This document shows positions 15,226-23,655 of a DNA stretch of 45,290 bases, in pieces. Origin of the DNA: Candidatus Cloacimonadota bacterium (lineage in GTDB: Bacteria > Cloacimonadota > Cloacimonadia > Cloacimonadales > Cloacimonadaceae); assembly GCA_020532355.1 (NCBI GenBank), contig JAJBBD010000103.1, positions 1-45,290 on the forward strand, read 5' to 3'. Under the pieces are notes generated by a model. That model did no database searches. It was not told the origin of the DNA and saw only the letters and a program-made list of their open reading frames with translations. Position 1 is the first letter of the stretch, and each line of letters begins with the position of its first letter. Both the position numbers and the translations under genes were made by a program.

Positions 15226-16404
15226 ATGAGCATACTGGATAAATGTTATAACTACACTGATGCCAAAAAAGCGATGGCAATGGGATACTATCCGTATTTT
15301 AGAGAAATCTCTTCTGAACAAGATACTGAAGTAATCTGCAACGGTAAAAAAATGCTAATGATGGGCTCAAATAGCTATTTGGGCCTAACTAACCACCCAA
15401 AGGTAAAAGAAGCGGGCATATTAGCTATGAATAAATACGGTAGTGGATGTGCCGGATCTCGGTTCTTGAACGGAACTTTGGACATACACCTCGAATTGGA
15501 AGCCGAACTTGCAAAGTTGGTAGGCAAAGAAGCTGCTTTAGCATACCCAACAGGGTATCAAGCCAATGTCGGCTGCATATCAACTATGGTAAACAAAAAC
15601 GAATATATTGTTACTGATAAATACGATCACGCATCCATTATTGACGGATGTAAGCTTTCCGATGGAACTATGGTGCGTTACAATCATAACGATATGAAAT
15701 CTTTAGAGCGTTGCCTGCAGAAGCTGGAAGGAGAATCTGCGCTAATTGTGGTAGATGGCATTTTCTCTATGGAGGGCGATATCGCAGACATTCCCGCAAT
15801 ATCGGTATTAGCAAGCAAATACAACGCTCAGTTGATGGTTGATGAAGCACACTCTTTGGGAGTATTGGGAAACAATGGAGCAGGAGCTGCTGCTCATTTT
15901 GATCTTACTCCAAAGACAGACCTTATTATGGGAACATTTAGCAAGTCTCTTGCCTCTGTTGGTGGATTCATTGCTGCAGATGAGACTATAATCCATTACC
16001 TCAAGCATAAATCGCGAGCTCTTATTTTTAGTGCATCTCTACCTCCTGCTTCTACTGCTAGTGTTTTAGCTGCACTTAAGATTATGAAAGAAGAGCCGGA
16101 ACGCATTGCTAAGCTTTGGGAAAACACTCATTATATGATGGATGAATTTAAAAGAATGGGATATAATACCGGCACCAGCTGTACTCCAGTTATTCCGCTC
16201 CACGTAGGAGACATGATGCGCGCATTTAACATGTGGGCGCGTCTTGGCGAGGAAGGGGTTTTCATCAACCCGGTAATTCCTCCGGCAGTACCACCAAACG
16301 GATGTTTGATCCGGTGTTCATTTATGGCAACTCATACCAAAGACCAGTTAGATATGGCCCTAGATAAGTTTCAAATCATTGGCAAAGAATTAGGAATAAT
16401 CTGA
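15226..16404 (+). CDS. Alpha-oxoamine synthase, serine palmitoyltransferase-like
   Basis: This 392-residue PLP enzyme of the alpha-oxoamine synthase family has a cofactor-stacking His in DHASIIDG (about 135), Asp206 and His209 in VDEAHSLG, and the Schiff-base Lys240 in GTFSKSLASVGG. The N-terminal run GYYPYFREI and the YGSGCAGSRFLNGTLDIH stretch resemble Bacteroidota serine palmitoyltransferases more than KBL or BioF as I remember them. If so, it condenses serine with an acyl-CoA to 3-ketosphinganine, the first step of sphingolipid synthesis. No ceramide synthase or ketosphinganine reductase is seen nearby. AGAGGAT precedes ATG 15226. The alternatives are glycine C-acetyltransferase or BioF. 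Confidence 0.75.
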   Translation: MSILDKCYNYTDAKKAMAMGYYPYFREISSEQDTEVICNGKKMLMMGSNSYLGLTNHPKVKEAGILAMNKYGSGCAGSRFLNGTLDIHLELEAELAKLVGKEAALAYPTGYQANVGCISTMVNKNEYIVTDKYDHASIIDGCKLSDGTMVRYNHNDMKSLERCLQKLEGESALIVVDGIFSMEGDIADIPAISVLASKYNAQLMVDEAHSLGVLGNNGAGAAAHFDLTPKTDLIMGTFSKSLASVGGFIAADETIIHYLKHKSRALIFSASLPPASTASVLAALKIMKEEPERIAKLWENTHYMMDEFKRMGYNTGTSCTPVIPLHVGDMMRAFNMWARLGEEGVFINPVIPPAVPPNGCLIRCSFMATHTKDQLDMALDKFQIIGKELGII

Positions 16405-16451
16405 ACAGAGTTTTAGCATATTTGGTGAATGCTTTTATACAAAAAAACTCT
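16405..16451 (+). terminator. Possible terminator behind the oxoamine synthase gene
   Basis: CAGAGTTTT (16405-16413) can pair with AAAACTCTG near 16443-16451. Inside this, AGCAT/ATGCT forms a small hairpin followed by TTTT. It separates the surE operon from the PEP carboxykinase promoter. Confidence 0.4.
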
Positions 16452-16453
16452 GC

Positions 16454-16482
16454 TTGACAAGAAAGACAATAAGTTTTAATTG
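16454..16482 (+). promoter_or_regulatory. Candidate promoter of PEP carboxykinase
   Basis: TTGACA at 16454-16459 is followed after 17 bases by TAATTG (16477-16482), 50 bases before the chosen ATG. The TTG of this hexamer also opens the reading frame, but it is a promoter element rather than a start codon. Confidence 0.45.
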
Positions 16483-16531
16483 CCAATTACTTGATTTTAA
16501 TACCAAAAAAATAGCCATAGATGGAGGAATA

Positions 16532-18262
16532 ATGGCAAGCAAGAGTAGTGCTGATTATTACAGCGACCTCAAAGCTATGTCTCCCATCCGCGCGATTGCG
16601 GAGACTCTAATGAACAATCATCTTGTAAGAAAGGTTGACATTCGTGAAGCCTATGAAATGGCGAAGAAGCAACCAGGGGTAACCATAACGGACATCCCCA
16701 TGTATCCAGAATTTGTAAAACTACACAATCTCCCGGCAGACGCCAAAGTTTTGAATGATTGCCATGGCAACATCCTTGGCAGAACCGCCAAAGCCAGACG
16801 CTTTTACCATCGTTTGGATAGCAGCAAGAAGAACAAGCTGGAAGGAGATTTTCGCGAAGCTGTATGGCAGATGCAGCACTATCCGCTACTTAAAGCCGAA
16901 GCCGTTCTTGGCATGGATGAAGATCTGATGATAAAAGCTACTTTAATCGCTACCGAAAGCGATGCTGCTAACGTATATAATTGGCTCTTGAACTTTGCCC
17001 CATTCGAATCGGTTGCCCAAAAATACGCCACAAGCCCCAAGCTTCCAATTCAGGATATCATTATTATAGCATTTAATGAATGGACATGTGACGATCCTTT
17101 TTACAACAATGTTGGCGCTCCCCAGTTAGCGCTTGTGGATGAAAAACACAATGTGATTGTAAACTTGGGTATGCGCTACTTTGGTGAACGCAAGAAAGGA
17201 ACTTTGACTTTAGCCTGGACTTCTGGTATCCGAATTGGGATGGCTGCCTGTCATGGTGGCATCAAGGAAATTGATTTCGGTACCTGTAAGAATTCCGCTT
17301 ATCACAAATTCGGCAAACGCTCAATTGCCTTCTACGGACTTTCTGGGACTGGAAAATCCAGTCATACCAACTCGCACGACAATGCCGGAACACTTCCTGA
17401 AGGCTTCTCTAAAGTAGTTTTACATGACGACGCTTTCCAGATAGATTTGGAAAACAAGGTATGCCGCGCTTGGGAGCCCACTCTATTTGATAAGACTGAC
17501 TCTCGCCCCACCGATCATCCAGATTGGAAATATGCTTTAGCATTGATGAATCATGCTGTTTTGAATATTGATGGTAAACGCATACCAGTTGGTCAAGATC
17601 TGCGCAATCAAAACGGAAGAGCGCTTTTGGATCGTAGCCTTTTAGGAAACTATGTTAACCGTTGTGCCTTCCCTAAAGCCTTAGTATGGCTTATGAAAGA
17701 TAGCGTTTTGCCTCCTGTATTGAAGCTGAAAGATAAGCATCTTGCCATTGCTATGGGTGCTGCTCTTATGACTCAGCGTAACCGCGCCGAAAATGTTACC
17801 GAAGAAGATCTCAAAAAACTTGTATTCGAGCCTTTCGCCAATCCTTTTAGGGTATATGAACTATACAGAGATGTAGAAGCCTTCATCCACGTTGCCGAAA
17901 ATGGAGCAGAGTTTTACTGCTTCAATTCACGGGGTTATTGGAAAGAATCTGATAGCGTACTAGAAGCTATTCCTCTAAAAACTTCGCTTACTTTACAAAC
18001 AGCAATTCTAACTGATCAGATTGAGTGGGAAGAATGGTCTGCATTGCCTACAGCAATGATTCCCACCCGAGAATCTATCGAAAAGATCCTGCCCGGATAT
18101 TATGATAGATATGATCCAGCAAAACGCGAAAACCTAAGCGAATATAAATCGCTGCTTAAAGACAGATTCCAGCAACGAATAGACTTCTTGAAAGATAGCG
18201 ACCTTAAAGAAAAGCCCGAAACTCAAGATAAGTTATTGAGTGCACTCAAGTTAAACGTATAA
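16532..18262 (+). CDS. pckA: Phosphoenolpyruvate carboxykinase (ATP), divergent
   Basis: This 576-residue protein would interconvert oxaloacetate plus ATP and PEP plus CO2 plus ADP. The kinase loop GLSGTGKS is at residues 269-276 with Lys275. Upstream lie ERKKGTLT and the metal-binding-type His in MAACHGG; downstream, HDDAFQID replaces the usual metal-binding Asp region and RNQNGRALLDR follows. Compared with E. coli PckA the spacing differs, so it is a divergent branch. ATG 16532 has GGAGG directly upstream; the longer frame from 16454 begins in the promoter. It is bounded by its own promoter and terminator, so it is monocistronic. It would link amino-acid or C4-acid metabolism to gluconeogenesis. 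Confidence 0.85.
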   Translation: MASKSSADYYSDLKAMSPIRAIAETLMNNHLVRKVDIREAYEMAKKQPGVTITDIPMYPEFVKLHNLPADAKVLNDCHGNILGRTAKARRFYHRLDSSKKNKLEGDFREAVWQMQHYPLLKAEAVLGMDEDLMIKATLIATESDAANVYNWLLNFAPFESVAQKYATSPKLPIQDIIIIAFNEWTCDDPFYNNVGAPQLALVDEKHNVIVNLGMRYFGERKKGTLTLAWTSGIRIGMAACHGGIKEIDFGTCKNSAYHKFGKRSIAFYGLSGTGKSSHTNSHDNAGTLPEGFSKVVLHDDAFQIDLENKVCRAWEPTLFDKTDSRPTDHPDWKYALALMNHAVLNIDGKRIPVGQDLRNQNGRALLDRSLLGNYVNRCAFPKALVWLMKDSVLPPVLKLKDKHLAIAMGAALMTQRNRAENVTEEDLKKLVFEPFANPFRVYELYRDVEAFIHVAENGAEFYCFNSRGYWKESDSVLEAIPLKTSLTLQTAILTDQIEWEEWSALPTAMIPTRESIEKILPGYYDRYDPAKRENLSEYKSLLKDRFQQRIDFLKDSDLKEKPETQDKLLSALKLNV

Positions 18263-18280
18263 AATAACACCGATAAAGCC

Positions 18281-18312
18281 CAATAAAGCCTCCATTCCCG
18301 GAGGCTTTATTG
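18281..18312. terminator. Terminator hairpin after PEP carboxykinase
   Basis: A perfect 13-bp stem (18281-18293 and 18300-18312, core AAAGCCTCC/GGAGGCTTT) with a 6-base loop lies 18 bases past the stop. The stem's own AT-rich base supplies the T stretch (TTTATT). Confidence 0.85.
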
Positions 18313-18340
18313 TGCGCAAATATTCCAAGCATTCCGATGA

Positions 18341-18483
18341 GTAAGACACTGGAATAATCGGGACATGAGCCAACGCCCCATACTACAAGGATGATGGGTG
18401 GGCTTAGCTACGATCAAAAAAAGTCCGCCAAAACCGATATCTCGTGCATAAAAAACTGCTATATATGGTTGTGCAACGGACTC
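18341..18483 (-). repeat. Dispersed non-coding repeat, copy B (inverted)
   Basis: The reverse complement of this 143-base segment aligns end to end with 10475-10617. In the aligned core, the block from GATCGTAGCT to AGTATGGG has only four mismatches in about 39 bases. In the frame that is open in copy A, copy B has stops and a one-base shift, so the element is not protein-coding. It lies 28 bases past the PEP carboxykinase terminator. Confidence 0.8.
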
Positions 18484-18886
18484 AGCTTAGTTAGTGGAAA
18501 TAGATCAGACAAGAACAGCTTACCATTCTATATAAGAAAACACTGTTTATTAGATTTCTTTTAGCAACAGTCTCGGAGTGATTTTTGATCATCAAGCATA
18601 TTTTCTGTAAGCAATTTCGACCAACACCATATTCCTGCCCTTTAGATTAACCTATTCTTAGCCATGATTAAAGTAGATATCATCCAGCAAGTATAGCTTA
18701 ATCTCGGGAGAATCCTTTGTTATAGATAGCCTGATGTACTATGAGAGAGAAAAGAGGTAAATTTATAAACGGGCAATATTAAATTTGATACTGGAATAGA
18801 TATTGCTCCAAATAACAGGAAGTGGGTTTATTGCAGATAATGGTGCCCACCACAAAACATAGATATTCAATACTATGAGGACATAA
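18484..18886. other. Gene-free spacer upstream of the poly-gamma-glutamate operon
   Basis: No supported gene is found in about 400 AT-rich bases. The minus-strand frame overlapping it (18763-19167) is antisense to pgsB and is not credible. The operon's promoter must lie here, but I cannot single out a convincing -35/-10 pair. GAGGACATAA precedes the pgsB ATG. Confidence 0.5.
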
Positions 18887-20080
18887 ATGACGATATTGAT
18901 TATTGCGACCTTGATCCTGATTTTATATTGGGTTTTAGAGTATCGCAGACATTGCCGAAATGTTGCGGCAATTCCAATCCGCATACATGTTAACGGCACA
19001 CGAGGAAAATCGAGCGTAACTCGCTTGATAGCCGCCGGCTTACGTGCTGGTGGCAAGCGGACTATAGCCAAAATTACTGGCACTTTACCACGAGTAGTAC
19101 TACCGGATGGCAGAGAAGCGGCAATAATTCGATTGCAAGGCGCAAATATAATCGAGCAAAAGTACATTTATCGATATGCAGCTAAAGAAAAACCGGATGC
19201 CATAGTAATAGAGTGTATGGCGGTGAACCCTGTATTTCAATGGATTACCGAAAGAAGATTTGTAAAGAGTACTATTTCAGTAATAACCAATTGCCGTCCC
19301 GACCATCTTGATCTTATGGGCAACACAGTTCAAAGCGTAAGTATGAGCCTGGCAAATACAATTCCATCGAATGGTCTGTGCTACACATCAGAAACACATC
19401 AATATGGCATACTTAAGAAAGTTGCGGAAAATCGAAAAACGAAGATTCACCAGGTAGTCCCAACAGATATTACTGATGAAGAAATGAGTAGATTTCGTTA
19501 CATAGAACACAAAGACAATGTGCAACTTGCCCTTGCTGTATGTGCCAAAGCAGGTGTTCCTCGCGATGTAGCACTTTCCGGAATGCAAAAAGCTTCTCCG
19601 GATCCAGGGGCACTCAAAAAATATATAGTAGAAGATCGAGGTAAAACAATCCACTTTTACAATGTTTTTGCCGCTAACGATCCAGAATCTACAGTATTCA
19701 TAATCAAGATGGTAACCGGCAATTTGAGTGGAGTGCAAAAAATCATTATTCTAAACTCTCGCTCCGATCGATTGTTCCGTTCGCAGCAGTTGATAGATGC
19801 GCTTAGTAGGGTGGAATACGATTATGTGTTACTAACCGGAGAAATCCCCGAAAAAGTAGAAGATTATGCACTTAGTCACGGCATTCCCAAGAACCGCCTA
19901 TTTGCTATGGGGCAGCCTCTTACAGAAGAGATTTACAAGAAAACATGGGAGCTTACGAATAAAGAAGCTCATGTGTTGGGCATTGGCAATATTGCCGGAG
20001 AGATAAAGTACGGAGCACAAATAGTAGCACACTTTAAACATAAAATACCAAAAGCACATAAAGGAGCTGGTCGTGGTTGA
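18887..20080 (+). CDS. pgsB: Poly-gamma-glutamate synthase PgsB/CapB
   Basis: This 397-residue ATP-dependent amide ligase of the Mur-ligase type polymerises glutamate through gamma-carboxyl bonds at the inner membrane. An N-terminal membrane anchor (residues 2-17) precedes the ATP loop VNGTRGKSS (35-43). The CapB-specific NCRPDHLDLMG begins at 135, and NSRSDR lies near residue 287. Length is normal for PgsB. GAGGA precedes ATG 18887. It overlaps pgsC by 8 bases, whose GTG and ribosome site lie within its last codons. It is the first gene of an operon running through at least 23639. Confidence 0.93.
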   Translation: MTILIIATLILILYWVLEYRRHCRNVAAIPIRIHVNGTRGKSSVTRLIAAGLRAGGKRTIAKITGTLPRVVLPDGREAAIIRLQGANIIEQKYIYRYAAKEKPDAIVIECMAVNPVFQWITERRFVKSTISVITNCRPDHLDLMGNTVQSVSMSLANTIPSNGLCYTSETHQYGILKKVAENRKTKIHQVVPTDITDEEMSRFRYIEHKDNVQLALAVCAKAGVPRDVALSGMQKASPDPGALKKYIVEDRGKTIHFYNVFAANDPESTVFIIKMVTGNLSGVQKIIILNSRSDRLFRSQQLIDALSRVEYDYVLLTGEIPEKVEDYALSHGIPKNRLFAMGQPLTEEIYKKTWELTNKEAHVLGIGNIAGEIKYGAQIVAHFKHKIPKAHKGAGRG

Positions 20081-20528
20081 CACAGTAGTACAAGCCGCAG
20101 TTGGACTCGGCGTAATTATTAGTTTGATCTTTTCTGAACTGTTGGGAGCATCTGCCGGAGGTATAGTTGTTCCAGGCTACATTGCTCTACACCTGGATAA
20201 ACCGATGCAGATTTTAGGAACACTAATTATAAGTCTGCTAACTTGGGGCATCATCCGTTTGGTAAGCAAATTTACTTTACTGTTTGGAAAACGCCGAATG
20301 GTATTAAGCATTTTGGTGGGTTTCATTTTGGGATGGGCATCACGGCTTTTGGTTTTCCACGAGTTTACTATTCATCAACTTCAAATGCAATCTATTGGCT
20401 ATATCATTCCCGGTTTAATAGCCAACTGGTTTGAGCGGCAGGGTTTCTGGAAAACCTTATCTACAATGAGTATTGCAGCAATTTTGGTAAAACTGATACT
20501 TATTGTGATTTTTGGCGGGGAGGTTTAG
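20073..20528 (+). CDS. pgsC: Poly-gamma-glutamate synthase PgsC/CapC
   Basis: This 151-residue polytopic membrane protein has four or five hydrophobic helices (about 4-23, 29-63, 70-92, 105-118, 128-149). The family opening with LIFSELLGASAGGIVVPGYIAL (about 17-38) is clear. PgsC forms the membrane core of the synthase with PgsB. The start is GTG 20073 with AAGGAG at 20061-20066, overlapping the end of pgsB by 8 bases. The site for the next gene (GGGGAGG) lies in its last codons. Confidence 0.92.
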   Translation: MVDTVVQAAVGLGVIISLIFSELLGASAGGIVVPGYIALHLDKPMQILGTLIISLLTWGIIRLVSKFTLLFGKRRMVLSILVGFILGWASRLLVFHEFTIHQLQMQSIGYIIPGLIANWFERQGFWKTLSTMSIAAILVKLILIVIFGGEV

Positions 20529-20529
20529 G

Positions 20530-21657
20530 ATGTATCGCAAAATGTACCGTCCCAGCTTAAAATCCGGTTGGTCGTTAATTCTGCTCTTCGTTCTTTCTGT
20601 AATCCTGTATTTAGTAGCCAGCAATAATTTTGTTGAGATTCGTACCAGTAATTACGAAGCAAAACTTGAGGCAGTAACGCTTATGCAAAAGTATTTGGAT
20701 ACTTTGCAAGAGGAGATTCTGGCTCGCAACATCGAGATAGACCCAATTAATGATCCTTTCCAAACAGGATTGATAGGATTACGATTGTCTTCCATAACCA
20801 CAGATAGAGGATTACTTTCTGAAAAACAGGCAGCAATCAATCCAAATATTGCGGCAATATTTGTCGAAGAACTTTCACGCACCAAAGCAAAAGACAAAAT
20901 AGCCGTTGGTATTACCGGCAGTAATCCAGCAGTAAACTTGGCTTTATATGCGGCAATGACTGTTTTAGATTTAGATCCCCAAATAATCGTATCGCTTTCT
21001 TCTGCTTCTTATGGAGCTAATAGAGAGGAATTGACTTGGCTGGATATGGAAGCAATACTCAAGGAAAGGGGATTGTTGAAGTTTGGGGCAAAATATGCTT
21101 CTATTGGTGGCAGCGAAGATCGTGGCATTGGGCTTTCAGATTTTGGAATGCAATCTTTACGTGAAGCTATGAGCCGCAACTCTGTGCCCTTACTTCTAGG
21201 TGCCAATTTGGAAGAAAATGTTTCCCTGCGCATGAGTGCTTATGATGAACTAATAGATAAGGGGAATCGTTACAAACTATTCGTAAACATCGGTGCTGGT
21301 TTGGCAAATGTGGGCAGTGGGCCCAATGCGCGTTTGATACCTGAAGGTTTAAACAGCAAACTTGCCGAACGTAATTTTGAGAAAGAAGGAGTTATGATGA
21401 AGATGGCAAAACAGAATATCCCGGTTCTTCATGTACGCCGAATTCTACGCTGGGCACAGAAATATGATCTAAATCTTTCTTCGGAAGCCAAGCCGGTTCC
21501 AGGAGAAGGCAGCGTATTTAGCTCCACTATTCATAACGTTACAATAGCCGTGATATGTCTTATAATATTGGTAGCTGCAATTATAGCAGTTATTGTTTTT
21601 GATCGTCATGATCGGCGATTTATGAGCAATATTGTCGATCCCGATGACGAATTATAG
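20530..21657 (+). CDS. pgsW: Poly-gamma-glutamate system protein (PgsW type)
   Basis: This 375-residue protein has an N-terminal membrane segment (about 13-31), a large extracytoplasmic domain (containing GITGSNPAVNLALYAA and VNIGAGLANVGSG) and a C-terminal membrane segment (about 338-357). It matches what I know of the poly-gamma-glutamate system protein family found with pgsB and pgsC in genomes lacking pgsA. Its precise role is unknown; it may replace PgsA in polymer transport or remodelling. ATG 20530 lies one base after the pgsC stop with GGGGAGG 6 bases upstream; a start at 20512 inside pgsC is not supported. Confidence 0.8.
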   Translation: MYRKMYRPSLKSGWSLILLFVLSVILYLVASNNFVEIRTSNYEAKLEAVTLMQKYLDTLQEEILARNIEIDPINDPFQTGLIGLRLSSITTDRGLLSEKQAAINPNIAAIFVEELSRTKAKDKIAVGITGSNPAVNLALYAAMTVLDLDPQIIVSLSSASYGANREELTWLDMEAILKERGLLKFGAKYASIGGSEDRGIGLSDFGMQSLREAMSRNSVPLLLGANLEENVSLRMSAYDELIDKGNRYKLFVNIGAGLANVGSGPNARLIPEGLNSKLAERNFEKEGVMMKMAKQNIPVLHVRRILRWAQKYDLNLSSEAKPVPGEGSVFSSTIHNVTIAVICLIILVAAIIAVIVFDRHDRRFMSNIVDPDDEL

Positions 21658-21672
21658 GAGATTTTAACTTAA

Positions 21673-22494
21673 ATGAAAAAAAGAATAAGCATAATAATAA
21701 TGATTTGCCTTATGGCATCTGCAGTTTTGGCACAAAACTATCGTACCCGAATTATGGATTTTGAAAACCCTGGAAGCCGTAGAATCCGCCGGATGGAAGG
21801 AACAAACCATTGGTATTACCGTAGTCTTCCTGAAAAAACTATGATTTTGAACACCGAAGGAATTAACCGTATTCAAATCCGTAGCTTTAGCATCGAAAAA
21901 CCACGAAACCCGCAGATCTTTATCATTATAGGTAAGAACCGTATTCCGTTTGATCTCACATTTAACAATTTTGCAGATGGTTACTACTTCTTTGAAGATA
22001 TCGAATTTGAGATTCCCGAGGATACAGATAGCATTGAAGTTCTTTGCTATAAACGTCATATATATATGCGGGCATACGAGATGGAAGAGATTATTCCCAA
22101 AGTGAAGCCGATAAAAATACCTAATCGACAAATAAACGCTCATGCAGGAATGATAGATATTTCTCATAATTCCACTACTAGTGAATACTATACCTTTAAT
22201 CCTACTCAAGTACTTCGCTTTACGCACAATAATGCACGAGATGGAATAGTATATGTACGAGCTCGATTGACAGATCGCTCATTGCCCAAATTTAGTTTGT
22301 GGCACAATGGTCAGAAAGTACAAGAATATGAATTTAGTCTTGCGCGCACAACTAAATACAGCGCTCAGGGAGTAAAATATCTTACTATCGGAAAAAAGAT
22401 TGATTTACCCAAAAACCCAAATAGCAGCGAGTATGAATTTCGGGCTGAATCAAATCACATGTTTATGGCACGCCCGGTCTTACTCCAAAAATAG
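21673..22494 (+). CDS. Exported protein in the poly-gamma-glutamate operon
   Basis: This 273-residue protein has a signal peptide (hydrophobic residues 5-19, cleavage near A20-Q21) and then a basic, Tyr/Arg-rich, beta-rich mature part with no membrane segment. Several short segments alternate Arg/Lys with aromatics (SRRIRRMEGTNHWYYR, KRHIYMRAYEME). A strongly basic periplasmic or surface protein is well suited to binding a polyanion such as polyglutamate, but that is inference. No family is recognised. It sits 15 bases after pgsW and 8 bases before the beta-barrel gene. Confidence 0.75.
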   Translation: MKKRISIIIMICLMASAVLAQNYRTRIMDFENPGSRRIRRMEGTNHWYYRSLPEKTMILNTEGINRIQIRSFSIEKPRNPQIFIIIGKNRIPFDLTFNNFADGYYFFEDIEFEIPEDTDSIEVLCYKRHIYMRAYEMEEIIPKVKPIKIPNRQINAHAGMIDISHNSTTSEYYTFNPTQVLRFTHNNARDGIVYVRARLTDRSLPKFSLWHNGQKVQEYEFSLARTTKYSAQGVKYLTIGKKIDLPKNPNSSEYEFRAESNHMFMARPVLLQK

Positions 22495-22502
22495 GATGGA
22501 AC

Positions 22503-23639
22503 ATGTATTGCCCCGAAGAAATAAGCAGCGGAGACAAAGTACAAAGGGAAATCTACCCAGATATTCAAGATGAATTGAAGAATCTGGAGGAAAAGAAAAT
22601 CAGAAATGATAGAAGCTTAACCCGAAAGAAAAACTTCAAGCCCATAATACTTTGCCTCGCCCTGTTCCTGTTTGGTTCTGTTGCCGCGCATGCCCAGTTT
22701 GAAGGAGAAATAAGTTTGGGAGCTACATACTCCGATAACTTGTTCCAACTCTCAGATTACGATATCAGTAGGTGGGATAACAATAGTTCAGCCCTAGATT
22801 GGGCTGACTCAACTGATGATCTGAATATATTCAGTCGCATAGATCTGGCATACCCCATTCCCTACCGTTGGTGGACTTTTACGCCTTCAATTACTGGAAG
22901 ATTGAGCCAAAACATTAGTAACAAAGAAAAATATCGAACCGATACTCTAATAAGATTTAGGGCAGATCGATATTATTGGAGTGCAAGTGTGTTATATGGC
23001 TACTATCCCTACATTTACTATCGTCATTACAACGATGGCGATGGTACCGATCAAGCGGAAAAATATTCCTACAATCGTAACTATTACCGAGCAGATTTGA
23101 TTGTGCGTCCCATCAAAAACCTCACTGCATTCAGCAATATACGTTATGAAGACCTTTATTACAACCAATATTTTACTGAGGCAGACGGTAATCGTGTGAG
23201 TACGGAAACGGGGCTTCGATACAGATTCCCCGCCTTTACAGTACAGGGCTCTTATACTTACAGAAGCTACGATAATACCAACTTTGCCAAACTGAATGAA
23301 GATGATGGCAGTTATGATAGCAACATCTATAGAGGTGTGCTGCGGATGAAATCTATGCCACTGAGCGGTGACAGCATACAAAAACAAAGCTGGCAACCCT
23401 ATCTGGAACTCAGCCTGGAAGACCGCTTTTATCAAGGTAATAGCGAATGGTACGGTGGTAGAGAATACAGATTTTACAATACTATAGCCGGCTTGGATTT
23501 TAAACTTCATCCAGATTGGAAATTATCTCTTGACTACTTGCATATATTCAGAAATGTAGAGTCTCCGAATGAGAGTGTGCTAAGGCTTAAAGAGTTTAGC
23601 GAAAACCGCTTCTCTGCTTCAGTAAGCTATAAATTCTAA
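22503..23639 (+). CDS. Outer-membrane beta-barrel protein in the poly-gamma-glutamate operon
   Basis: This frame encodes 378 residues. A signal sequence (about 47-64, IILCLALFLFGSVAAHA then Q) is followed by alternating aromatic/polar strands such as RYYWSASVLYGYYPYIYYRH, ending in FSASVSYKF. A terminal Phe and regular strands indicate an outer-membrane barrel of about twelve to fourteen strands. The frame starts with about 45 charged residues before the signal sequence. A strong GGAGG at 22586-22590 stands 8 bases before ATC 22599 in frame, which would give a normal signal peptide. Either the leader is unusual or initiation is at that codon. The gene is 8 bases after the preceding exported protein and is probably part of the pgs operon. 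Confidence 0.8.
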   Translation: MYCPEEISSGDKVQREIYPDIQDELKNLEEKKIRNDRSLTRKKNFKPIILCLALFLFGSVAAHAQFEGEISLGATYSDNLFQLSDYDISRWDNNSSALDWADSTDDLNIFSRIDLAYPIPYRWWTFTPSITGRLSQNISNKEKYRTDTLIRFRADRYYWSASVLYGYYPYIYYRHYNDGDGTDQAEKYSYNRNYYRADLIVRPIKNLTAFSNIRYEDLYYNQYFTEADGNRVSTETGLRYRFPAFTVQGSYTYRSYDNTNFAKLNEDDGSYDSNIYRGVLRMKSMPLSGDSIQKQSWQPYLELSLEDRFYQGNSEWYGGREYRFYNTIAGLDFKLHPDWKLSLDYLHIFRNVESPNESVLRLKEFSENRFSASVSYKF

Positions 23640-23655
23640 ATCTTGGAGGTATTAC

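Noticed and set aside
16454-16531. 26-codon upstream extension of PEP carboxykinase from TTG
   Set aside because: The TTG belongs to a TTGACA promoter hexamer. The ATG at 16532 has a perfect GGAGG and gives the family's length.
18281-18312. Hairpin after PEP carboxykinase as part of repeat copy B
   Set aside because: The stem lies outside the aligned 143 bases and has no counterpart next to copy A. It is a normal terminator.
18763-19167. Minus-strand 134-codon frame over the pgsB start
   Set aside because: It is antisense to pgsB, has no family resemblance and no ribosome site. It is a shadow of pgsB coding bias.
21664-22227. Minus-strand 187-codon frame
   Set aside because: It is antisense to the exported protein gene at 21673-22494, which has a signal peptide and operon context.
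22992-23510. Minus-strand 172-codon frame in the barrel gene
   Set aside because: It is antisense to the barrel strands. Its Ile/Val/Thr-rich composition comes from reverse reading of Tyr/Asn/Asp codons.
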